DNA from: DATDAH01 sp036525535
GTDB lineage: Bacteria; Actinomycetota; Acidimicrobiia; Acidimicrobiales; DATDAH01
Length of the DNA stretch: 43,937 bases
Assembly (NCBI GenBank): GCA_036525535.1
Contig: DATDAH010000043.1
Span: forward strand, 1-43,937
Direction: 5' to 3'
Translations under genes and position numbers: made by a program
Part shown: positions 16,305 to 22,377 of the stretch, piece after piece
Layout of the letters: each line of letters opens with the position of its first letter
Numbering within the stretch: position 1 is the first letter of the stretch
The notes under the pieces: model-generated
The model's database searches: none
What the model saw: the letters and a program-made list of their open reading frames with translations, nothing else
What the model was told of the DNA's origin: nothing

Positions 16305-17041
16305 GTGTTCTGGGCTGTCATGCCGCCGTCGACGCTGAGCACCGAGCCGTTGATGAACGAGGCGCCGGGCAGGACCAGCGACCAGATGGCGTGGGCCACC
16401 TCGGCCGGCTCGCCGTAGCGACCCGCCGGCACCCGGCGCCGGGCGAAGGTGGCCTTGGCCTCGTCCGGGATGGCCTCGGTCATGCCCGTGCGGATGGGGC
16501 CGGGGCAGATGGCGTTCACCGTCACCCCGGAGCGGCCCAGCTCGACGGCCAGGGCCCGGGTGAGGCCCACCACGCCGTGCTTACTGGCGGTGTACGCAGA
16601 GATGAACGGGGTGGCGCCGAGGGCCTCGCTGGAGGCCGTGTTGACGATGCGCCCGTCGCCGTTCCGCCGTAGGTCGTCGACACAGGCCCGGGCCAGCTGG
16701 GCGCCCGCGGTCAGGTTGACGGCGAGGGTGACCTCCCAGGCCTCGTCGAAGTTCGGGTCGTCGATGGCCGCGGGGAGGGACACGCCCGCGTTGTTGACCA
16801 GGATGTCGACCGGGCCCAGGCGGTCCCGGACCTCGGTGAGCACGGCGTCCACCGCGACCGGATCGGTGAGGTCGACCGTCCAGGCGCCGCCACCCTCGGG
16901 GACGGGTGGGTCGGCCCGGTCGAGGGCGGCCACCTTGGCCCCGTCCTCGGCCAAGAGGGCGGCCGTGGCCCTCCCGATCCCGCTGGCCGCCCCGGTGACC
17001 ACGGCCACGCGACCCGCGACCGAACGGAGGTCCGCGGACAT
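16301..17041 (-). CDS. Short-chain dehydrogenase/reductase
   Basis: A 246-residue classical SDR. The cofactor motif Thr-Gly-Ala-Ala-Ser-Gly-Ile-Gly begins at residue 16, Asn-Asn-Ala-Gly stabilises the sheet, and the active site has Thr-Ala-Ser-Ser followed by Tyr-Thr-Ala-Ser-Lys. An acidic residue after beta-2 (Ala-Leu-Asp-Arg) suggests NAD preference. The C-terminal Ser-Val-Asp-Gly-Gly is usual for the family. The ATG at 17041 lies 6 bases after a TAAGGT box that overlaps the start codon of the divergent small gene. It is coupled to the Gfo/Idh gene downstream by a GTGA overlap. Substrate unknown. Confidence 0.92.
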   Translation of the reverse strand: MSADLRSVAGRVAVVTGAASGIGRATAALLAEDGAKVAALDRADPPVPEGGGAWTVDLTDPVAVDAVLTEVRDRLGPVDILVNNAGVSLPAAIDDPNFDEAWEVTLAVNLTAGAQLARACVDDLRRNGDGRIVNTASSEALGATPFISAYTASKHGVVGLTRALAVELGRSGVTVNAICPGPIRTGMTEAIPDEAKATFARRRVPAGRYGEPAEVAHAIWSLVLPGASFINGSVLSVDGGMTAQNT

Positions 17042-17053
17042 ACTTGGACCTTA
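17042..17053. promoter_or_regulatory. Overlapping divergent start region
   Basis: Only 11 bases separate the ATG of the SDR gene (17041, leftward) from the ATG of the small membrane gene (17053, rightward). TAAGGT at 17053-17048 is a -10 candidate for the SDR and shares a base with the other ATG. For the small gene the best box is the weaker TACTTG at 17041-17046, 6 bases from its ATG. Both transcripts would be leaderless, and each upstream promoter region would lie inside the opposite gene. Confidence 0.4.
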
Positions 17054-17310
17054 TGCGCATCGTCTGGGCCATCGTGACGACGGCGTTCTTCCTGATCCCG
17101 TTGGCGGTGACGGCCTGGGCCTTCCTCGACGCCGCCCGCCGCCCGTCGTGGGCCTGGAGCCTCGCCGGTCGCAGCCAGGTCACCTGGATGGCGTGCACCG
17201 CCCTCGGGGTGCTCACGGTGATCGGCGGTCTGCTCCTCTCCGGCTACTACCTGCTGATCGTCCGCCCCGAGATCGCCGCCGCCGAAGACGGGGACTTCCG
17301 CGGCCCCTGA
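17053..17310 (+). CDS. Small two-helix membrane protein
   Basis: An 85-residue protein of unknown function. It has two clear hydrophobic segments (about 3-23 and 47-70) joined by a basic, Trp-containing stretch (Arg-Arg-Pro-Ser-Trp-Ala-Trp), and ends in a short acidic tail. The layout is like small actinobacterial membrane proteins such as DUF2516, but I do not recognise the family with certainty. A TTG at 17044 in frame would add three residues; I prefer the ATG at 17053. It is convergent with the cyclase gene, 7 bp away. Codon use is like its neighbours, which supports a real gene. Confidence 0.7.
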   Translation: MRIVWAIVTTAFFLIPLAVTAWAFLDAARRPSWAWSLAGRSQVTWMACTALGVLTVIGGLLLSGYYLLIVRPEIAAAEDGDFRGP

Positions 17311-17317
17311 ACGCCGA

Positions 17318-17971
17318 TCAGGCGACGGTGGCGAAGGCGCGGACGGTGAAGGTGCCGGCGCCCTCGATCTTGGGCGGGACGGCGGTGAAGGTGAACCCCG
17401 CCGCGGGAAGGGCGTCGAGGCCGGTGAGGTGTTCGATGATGGGGATCTCGGCCCCGAGCAGCGTGCTGTGGACCGGGCGGGTCGGCTCCCCCGTGCCGTC
17501 GATGTTGAGCGAGTCGATGCCGACGCAGGCCACGCCGGCGGCGACCAGGGCGTCGGCCGTCGATGCCGACAGGTGCGGGTGGGCCTCGAAGTAGGCGTCG
17601 GTCCCCCAGGTAGCCGAGTGGTCGGTCCGGACCAGCACGGCGTGGCCGCCGAGATCCTGCACGTCCTCGGCGGTCAGGTCGATGGTCGTCTGGCCCCGAC
17701 GGTCGAGGCAGACGGCAGGGACGCCGGCCACCCGCTCCAGGGCCAAGCCGGTGAGGTCATGGCCGTCGGCGTAACGGTGGAACGGGACGTCCAGGTAGGT
17801 GCCGGTGTTGGTGCACATCGTCACCAGGCCGATCTGGAACGTGATGCCCGGTCCGTAGACGTCGATGGCCGCCTCCCGGCTGAGGTGGTCCTCCACGATC
17901 GGCACCGGTAGCCCGGGATAGGTGACCATTCCCGGCGTGATGACGTGACTCAGGTCGATCAGGCGGGTCAT
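17318..17971 (-). CDS. Cyclase family protein (kynurenine-formamidase-like fold)
   Basis: A 217-residue protein of the cyclase/KynB family, metal-dependent amide or ester hydrolases. The N-terminus Leu-Ile-Asp-Leu-Ser-His-Val-Ile and the motif region around residue 50 fit the family. The canonical metal motif is HxGTHxDxPxH. Here it reads Asn-Thr-Gly-Thr-Tyr-Leu-Asp-Val-Pro-Phe-His, so the first two His are Asn and Tyr while Asp and the last His remain. I recall the same variant in other bacterial members, so it probably defines a subfamily rather than a dead enzyme, with altered metal binding. The ATG is 6 bases after CAGAAT, a -10-like box. A 50-bp palindrome separates it from the acyltransferase gene upstream. 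Confidence 0.85.
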   Translation of the reverse strand: MTRLIDLSHVITPGMVTYPGLPVPIVEDHLSREAAIDVYGPGITFQIGLVTMCTNTGTYLDVPFHRYADGHDLTGLALERVAGVPAVCLDRRGQTTIDLTAEDVQDLGGHAVLVRTDHSATWGTDAYFEAHPHLSASTADALVAAGVACVGIDSLNIDGTGEPTRPVHSTLLGAEIPIIEHLTGLDALPAAGFTFTAVPPKIEGAGTFTVRAFATVA

Positions 17972-17977
17972 CCCCCG

Positions 17978-17983
17978 ATTCTG
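17978..17983 (-). promoter_or_regulatory. Putative -10 box of cyclase gene
   Basis: CAGAAT on the minus strand, 6 bases before the ATG at 17971. It overlaps the outer arm TTCTGAC (17979-17985) of the inverted repeat that encloses the 50-bp palindrome. Confidence 0.4.
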
Positions 17984-17997
17984 ACCCCTTTTTCCCG

Positions 17998-18047
17998 GTT
18001 CTGGCCTCCGATCTTCCGGCCATGGCCGGAAGATCGGAGGCCAGAAC
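17998..18047. repeat. Perfect 50-bp palindrome with 25-bp arms
   Basis: The left arm runs from GTTCTGGCCTCC to CTTCCGGCCA (17998-18022) and the right arm (18023-18047) is its exact reverse complement, with no loop; the centre is CCATGG. A second inverted repeat, TTCTGAC (17979-17985) and GTCAGAA (18055-18061), encloses it; the right outer copy includes the stop codon of the acyltransferase gene. On the leftward transcript the hairpin is followed by an A-rich, not U-rich, tract, so it is not a canonical intrinsic terminator. It may be an actinobacterial-type terminator without U-tract, a cruciform site or a protein-binding site. Confidence 0.85.
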
Positions 18048-18055
18048 GAGGCGAG

Positions 18056-20095
18056 TCAGAAGACGGGGTGCTCGCCCACCAGCTCGACCTGCTCGAGGGT
18101 GAGATCGGCCAGGAGCTCGTTGCCGAACTCGGTCATGTGGACGCCGTCGGCCAGGCGAACCACTTCGGCCTCGCCGTCGGGACCGACGACCGACTCGGTA
18201 TAGGTGCCCCCGGGGGTGATGACCCGACCCCAGTCCAGGGTCCGCACCGGCAGGCTCCGGTACATCTGGTTGAGGCGGCGCACGTGCTCCTCCAACGGGC
18301 CGTAGAAGCCGTTGGTCTGCACCGGAGGCGACAGGACCCAGATGACCTGGGCCCCGCCCGCCCCCGCGCGCCGGATCAGGTCCCGCACCTCCCGCTCCCA
18401 GTTCGGATACACCTCCTCGGTGTTGGGCAGGACCTCGTTGCCTTCCGGGTCGACGTAGACCTGATCGGTGGTCCGGGTGTAGTCACAGCAGGCCTCCATG
18501 ACCACGACGTCGGGGTCGAAACGGGTCACCCAGTCGTCGATCTGGCGGGCCCACTCGCCCTGCGGCTGGAGCGGCCCGGTGCTCGGCCCACCGGCGTAGC
18601 CGGTGGCGATCCCCTGGTCGTCGAACACACCCCGGAACACCTCGTAGGCCTGCCCCATCACGGAGTCGCCGACGAGCAGGACCCGGTCGACGGTGGGCAC
18701 GGTGCTGGTGCCGGCGGCGTCAGGCGCCGCCGCGAGCAGCTCCTCGGGGTCCTGGGGCGGCGGGGAAGCGTCCAGGATCGCACCGAGGCTGTCGTCCTGC
18801 TGCTCGTCGGTGGTGGTGTCGAGGGCGACGACGCCGAAGACGATGACGAGGACAGCGGCGGGTGCCACCAGGCGGTACCGGGGCCCGACCAAGATCTGCC
18901 GCGTCCGCACCGGCTGCTCGACGAAGCGGAACGAGAGGACGGCCGCAGGGATGGTCACGGCCAGCCGCAGGCCGAACAGGGGGACGATGGACAGTCCGGT
19001 CCGCTCCGGGGTGAGCCAGAGGAAGATGGGCCAGTGCAGGAGGTAGACGCCGTAGGAGATGCGGCCGAGCTGGCGGAGCGGTTCCCTGGCGAGCGCCCGC
19101 TGGACCGGACCCGGCACCAGCAGGACGGCGAGGAGCACGGCGGTGGTCAGGGCGTAGAACGTGAAGCCGCCCTGGTAGAGCCACGGGGAGATCTGCTCGA
19201 CCGTCATCCACCAGTACGCGGTGACCACCAGCACGGCGATCCCGGCCGCGGTCAGCGCCCGCCGCGGGATGCGGGCCAGCAGGTGCGGGCGGGCGGCCAG
19301 GAGCACGGCGAGAAGGGCCCCGATGAGCAGCTCGGCGGCCCGCGTGTCGGTGCCGTAGTAGACCCGGGCGGGGTCGGTCCCCGGCGTGTAGAGGCTCATC
19401 ATCAACAGGGTCGAGCCCAGGGTCAGGGCCCCGAGGACCATGAACACGAGGCGGCGCGAGCCCCGGCCGAAGGCCAGCAGTCCGGCCATGAGGAGCGGGA
19501 AGAACAGGTAGTACTGCTCTTCGATGGCCAGCGACCAGAAGTGCTGGACCGGGGAGGGGGCCGTGAACAGGTCGGCGTAGGACTGGTCGGCCACGATGAA
19601 GCGCCAGTTGGCCACGTAGGCCAGCGCCGCGATCACGTCGCCGGGTAGCTCGGCCAACTGGTCCGCCGTGGCCACGAAGGGCCCGAAGAGGACGACGATG
19701 CCGGCCAGGGTCAGCAGCGAGGCGGGCATCAGGCGCCGGAACCGCCGGCTCCAGAACCCCGGCAGCGAGACGCGGCGGGTACGGCCGAACTCGGCCAGCA
19801 ACAGGGTCGTGATCAGGTAACCCGAGAGGGTGAAGAAGGTGGAGACCCCGAGGTAGCCCCCCTTGGCCCACGAGAACCCGCCATGGAAGAGGAGCACGCC
19901 GGCCACGGCCAGGCCCCGCAGCCCGTCGATGGCCGGCTGGTAGGTGAGCGCGCCCGCAGGAGGTGGGCTCGTCGGCGCGGGGCCCGGGCGCACGGGGAGG
20001 CGCGGCAGGCGAACCCCGACCCGTCGTCGGGTCCGGAGGTCGATGACGACCGGCTCGGCTTTCCGGTGAGGGGTGGGGGTGTCGACCACGGCCAC
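18056..20095 (-). CDS. OafA-like acyltransferase-3 with C-terminal SGNH domain
   Basis: A 679-residue membrane O-acyltransferase of the OafA/OatA type. Known members move acetyl groups across the membrane and onto surface glycans. After a basic, Pro-rich cytoplasmic N-terminus of about 55 residues comes the AT3 domain: Asp-Gly-Leu-Arg60-Gly-Leu followed by His71 gives the R-x10-H motif, and Phe-Trp-Ser-Leu-Ala-Ile-Glu-Glu-Gln-Tyr-Tyr is the usual helix signature. About ten helices run to residue 430. The periplasmic SGNH domain has Val-Gly-Asp-Ser478 and Asp650-Gly-Val-His653, so the catalytic residues are present. The GTG is 9 bases after TAGGTT, whose TAG is the stop of the upstream glycosyltransferase. 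Confidence 0.93.
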   Translation of the reverse strand: MAVVDTPTPHRKAEPVVIDLRTRRRVGVRLPRLPVRPGPAPTSPPPAGALTYQPAIDGLRGLAVAGVLLFHGGFSWAKGGYLGVSTFFTLSGYLITTLLLAEFGRTRRVSLPGFWSRRFRRLMPASLLTLAGIVVLFGPFVATADQLAELPGDVIAALAYVANWRFIVADQSYADLFTAPSPVQHFWSLAIEEQYYLFFPLLMAGLLAFGRGSRRLVFMVLGALTLGSTLLMMSLYTPGTDPARVYYGTDTRAAELLIGALLAVLLAARPHLLARIPRRALTAAGIAVLVVTAYWWMTVEQISPWLYQGGFTFYALTTAVLLAVLLVPGPVQRALAREPLRQLGRISYGVYLLHWPIFLWLTPERTGLSIVPLFGLRLAVTIPAAVLSFRFVEQPVRTRQILVGPRYRLVAPAAVLVIVFGVVALDTTTDEQQDDSLGAILDASPPPQDPEELLAAAPDAAGTSTVPTVDRVLLVGDSVMGQAYEVFRGVFDDQGIATGYAGGPSTGPLQPQGEWARQIDDWVTRFDPDVVVMEACCDYTRTTDQVYVDPEGNEVLPNTEEVYPNWEREVRDLIRRAGAGGAQVIWVLSPPVQTNGFYGPLEEHVRRLNQMYRSLPVRTLDWGRVITPGGTYTESVVGPDGEAEVVRLADGVHMTEFGNELLADLTLEQVELVGEHPVF

Positions 20096-20104
20096 GGGAG
20101 CGCC

Positions 20105-20110
20105 AACCTA
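20105..20110 (-). promoter_or_regulatory. Putative -10 box embedded in the upstream stop codon
   Basis: TAGGTT on the minus strand, 9 bases before the GTG at 20095. Its first three bases are the TAG stop of the glycosyltransferase gene. It would give the acyltransferase its own promoter within a 12-bp gap. Confidence 0.35.
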
Positions 20111-20968
20111 CAAGCCAGGCGGCGGCGGCCCATAGCGCCCACGGACGTGGTCCCGGAGGGCCAGGACCCGGGCCCGACTCGAGAACACCAGGGGGCGGCG
20201 GGCGGGGCGCAGGGTCTGGGACACCAGTTGCAGGACCGCGGTCGTGAACCGGATGACCAGGGCGTAGCGACCGAAGTGCTCCCGGGTGAGGAGCAGGGTG
20301 TTGCGCAGCTGGAGGTAGTCGACGACGGCGACCGAGGTGCTCAGGTCGGGATTCGTGACCCGTGCGCCCCGAACCAGGCCGATCTCCCAGCCCCGGTCCC
20401 GGGCCCGGAGGCCGAGGTCGGCTTCCTCGCAGTAGCTGAAGTACCGCTCGTCGAACAGCCCGACGTCCTCGAGGCAGGCTCGGCGGGCGAACAGGAGCGT
20501 GCCGTGCGGGTAGTCGACGGGCTCCCAGCCCTCGGTGACCGCGCCCGGGCGGAAGAGGGTGCCGAAGTAGCGGTCGACCACCGGGCTCAAGCCGTCGCCG
20601 ACGTCGGCGCCGGCCAACCCGGCCCGGGGGCGGGGGGCGACGGCGCCCAGCAGCCCCTCGATGCAGTCCGGAGCCGGGAGGGCGTCATGGGGACAGAGCG
20701 CCACCCACTCCCCCGTCCCCGACTTCAGCCAGTGGTTGAGGCCGACGTTGGCCCCGGGGCCGAAGCCCAGGTTCTCGTCATGGGGCAGGAACACGTCATC
20801 GGGCCGCTCAGCCACCACGGCGGCCACCGCGTCACGGGCCGCCGGCTCCGAGCCCGCGTCGACGACGACGAGGCGGGTGGGCACCGTCTGGGCCCGTAGG
20901 GCCGTCAGCGTGGTCCGGGCCCGTTCGGGGCGGTTGCGGTGGACGACGACGACCGTCAGCGGCGACAC
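20108..20968 (-). CDS. Glycosyltransferase family 2, rhamnosyltransferase-like
   Basis: A 286-residue inverting glycosyltransferase. The N-terminus Leu-Thr-Val-Val-Val-Val-His-Arg-Asn and Leu-Val-Val-Val-Asp-Ala-Gly-Ser are GT-A features. The Asn-Leu-Gly-Phe-Gly-Pro-Gly-Ala-Asn motif and the catalytic-base region Phe-Ser-Tyr-Cys-Glu-Glu-Ala-Asp-Leu-Gly-Leu-Arg are typical of rhamnosyltransferase (WbbL-like) members. The metal site reads Cys-Pro-His-Asp, where many relatives have Asn-Pro-Asp, so metal binding may differ. The GTG at 20968 is 9 bases after TAGTCT. The acyltransferase gene lies 12 bp downstream, suggesting that one adds a sugar and the other acylates the same glycan. Confidence 0.88.
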   Translation of the reverse strand: MSPLTVVVVHRNRPERARTTLTALRAQTVPTRLVVVDAGSEPAARDAVAAVVAERPDDVFLPHDENLGFGPGANVGLNHWLKSGTGEWVALCPHDALPAPDCIEGLLGAVAPRPRAGLAGADVGDGLSPVVDRYFGTLFRPGAVTEGWEPVDYPHGTLLFARRACLEDVGLFDERYFSYCEEADLGLRARDRGWEIGLVRGARVTNPDLSTSVAVVDYLQLRNTLLLTREHFGRYALVIRFTTAVLQLVSQTLRPARRPLVFSSRARVLALRDHVRGRYGPPPPGL

Positions 20969-20977
20969 GAGCGCCGC

Positions 20978-20983
20978 AGACTA
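20978..20983 (-). promoter_or_regulatory. Putative -10 box of family 2 glycosyltransferase
   Basis: TAGTCT on the minus strand, 9 bases before the GTG at 20968, inside the 29-bp gap downstream of the conservon GTPase gene. Confidence 0.4.
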
Positions 20984-20997
20984 CCGATCCCCCGCCC

Positions 20998-21609
20998 TCA
21001 GGCGCCGGCGCGGGCCATGGCGTGACGGACGACTTCGATCAGGGTTGACCGCACCGACTCGCGGTCCCGGGCGTCCATCAGGATCATGGGCACCCCGGTC
21101 TCGACCTGGAGCGCTTCGCGGACCTCGTCGACCGCGTGGGCGACCTGGCCGTGGAAGCAGTTGATGGCGACCACGAAGGGGACGGTGCGCGACTCGAAGT
21201 AGTCGATGGCGGGGAAGCAGTCGGCCAGCCTGGTGGTGTCGACCAGGACCACGGCGCCCACGGCGCCTCGGACGAGGTCGTCCCACATGAACCGGAACCG
21301 CTCCTGGCCGGGCGTGCCGAACAGGTAGAGCACCAGCTCGGGCCCGAGGCCCACGCGGCCGAAGTCCATGGCCACGGTCGTGGACCGCTTGTCCTCGGCC
21401 CCGGTCATGTCATCGACCCCGGCACTGATCTGGGTGATGGCGGCCTCGGTGGTCAGGGGTTCGATCTCGGAGATGGCGCCGACCATCGTCGTCTTACCGA
21501 CGGCGAAGCCTCCCGCCACGATCATCTTCACGGGCAGGGGGACGGTCAGGGTCGTCTCCGACCCCGGCGGCGCCTGCAGTGTCGTCATGTCAGAGTTGCC
21601 GGAGGCCAT
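20998..21609 (-). CDS. cvnD: Conservon small GTPase (CvnD type)
   Basis: A 203-residue Ras-like GTPase, last gene of the conservon. The P-loop is Gly-Gly-Phe-Ala-Val-Gly-Lys-Thr-Thr, switch II is Leu-Phe-Gly-Thr-Pro-Gly-Gln-Glu-Arg-Phe, and the base-recognition motif is Asn-Cys-Phe-His instead of NKxD, as in other CvnD proteins. Family knowledge: CvnA-D form a membrane-associated complex loosely compared to eukaryotic GPCR signalling. The ATG at 21609 has GGAAAGG 7 bases upstream and overlaps cvnC by 20 bases. A second ATG at 21588 lacks such a site, so I prefer 21609. Confidence 0.92.
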   Translation of the reverse strand: MASGNSDMTTLQAPPGSETTLTVPLPVKMIVAGGFAVGKTTMVGAISEIEPLTTEAAITQISAGVDDMTGAEDKRSTTVAMDFGRVGLGPELVLYLFGTPGQERFRFMWDDLVRGAVGAVVLVDTTRLADCFPAIDYFESRTVPFVVAINCFHGQVAHAVDEVREALQVETGVPMILMDARDRESVRSTLIEVVRHAMARAGA

Positions 21610-21955
21610 CGAGCACCCTTTCCAGCAGTTCGATGTCGGGTCGGTCGTCCCGACTGGTTCGGGGCCGGCTGGTTGCCACCAGCCCCTCGGATTTGAGGTC
21701 CCCCACGATCACCATGGCCACGCCGAGGGCGAGCTTGAGATGAGCGGAGATCTCGGCCACGGACTGGGGGTGGGCACAGAGGTCGACCACCCGTCGGCGT
21801 TCGAGGACGAGGCGGGCCAGGGCCCGTTGGCCCGTGGCGGTCGTCTGGATGATCGTCTCATAGGGCAGGTCGATCGTGCTGGGTGTCCGTCCGCCGGTGA
21901 TGGCGTACGGACGAACGCGGGCCGCGAGCCCCCGATCCCAACCGTGCTCGGTCAC
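21590..21955 (-). CDS. cvnC: DUF742 protein (CvnC type)
   Basis: A 121-residue DUF742 protein. It begins with an Arg-Pro-Tyr-Ala-Ile-Thr-Gly-Gly-Arg-Thr motif, the usual start of the family, and the rest resembles a winged-helix fold (Ser-Val-Ala-Glu-Ile-Ser-Ala-His-Leu-Lys-Leu-Ala-Leu-Gly-Val). In conservons it is the third component, with unknown biochemical role. The GTG start overlaps the cvnB stop (GTGA), and the gene is followed by cvnD with a 20-base overlap. The reading frame is open further upstream to 22381, but that part is antisense-free shadow of cvnB and should be ignored. Confidence 0.92.
   Translation of the reverse strand: MTEHGWDRGLAARVRPYAITGGRTPSTIDLPYETIIQTTATGQRALARLVLERRRVVDLCAHPQSVAEISAHLKLALGVAMVIVGDLKSEGLVATSRPRTSRDDRPDIELLERVLDGLRQL
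21617..21623 (-). promoter_or_regulatory. Ribosome binding site deciding the cvnD start
   Basis: GGAAAGG on the minus strand, 7 bases before the ATG at 21609. It supports this start over the ATG at 21588. Confidence 0.5.
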
Positions 21956-22374
21956 TGCGGAAGCGAGCCCTGCAGTTCCGCGCGCAGTTCGGGGGTCAGG
22001 ACCAGTCCGGCCTTGTCCACCAGGACGGCCATCTCGTAGCCCACGAGGCCGACATCGCACTCGGCGGTCGCCATGACCGCCAGGCTGGACCCGTCGCTGA
22101 TCCCGGTGACGAAGAGGAAGGCCCGTTCCATCTCGATGATGATCTGGGTGACGGCACCACCGCCGAAGCGGCCGGCCGCGCCGTAGGCCAGGCCGATCAG
22201 GCCGGACGCCACCGCCGCGAACCGGTCGGCACCGTCCCGGTCCAACCCTTCGGAGACGGCCATGGGCAGGCCGTCGGCCGAGACCACGAGGGCGTCCTTG
22301 ACGCCGGGCACCTGCCCGACGAAGTTGCCGATCAGCCAGTTGATGTTCTGGGCGGCACTGCTGAGATTGGTCAT
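21952..22374 (-). CDS. cvnB: Roadblock/LC7 domain protein (CvnB type)
   Basis: A 140-residue roadblock/LC7 protein, the second conservon component, which in other systems binds or regulates the partner GTPase. It has the alternating strand-helix pattern and the Ala-Leu-Val-Val-Ser-Ala-Asp-Gly-Leu-Pro-Met-Ala stretch near residue 28, then Ala-Val-Met-Ala-Thr-Ala-Glu-Cys-Asp-Val-Gly-Leu-Val-Gly-Tyr-Glu-Met, both typical. It lies 3 bp downstream of the kinase gene and overlaps cvnC by 4 bases, so the four genes form one operon. Confidence 0.93.
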   Translation of the reverse strand: MTNLSSAAQNINWLIGNFVGQVPGVKDALVVSADGLPMAVSEGLDRDGADRFAAVASGLIGLAYGAAGRFGGGAVTQIIIEMERAFLFVTGISDGSSLAVMATAECDVGLVGYEMAVLVDKAGLVLTPELRAELQGSLPQ

Positions 22375-22377
22375 AGG

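Noticed and set aside
17984..18047. Canonical intrinsic terminator made of the palindrome and the T-run at 17989-17993
   Set aside because: For the leftward acyltransferase transcript the tract after the hairpin reads A, not U. For rightward transcription the T-run comes before the hairpin, and no rightward gene ends there.
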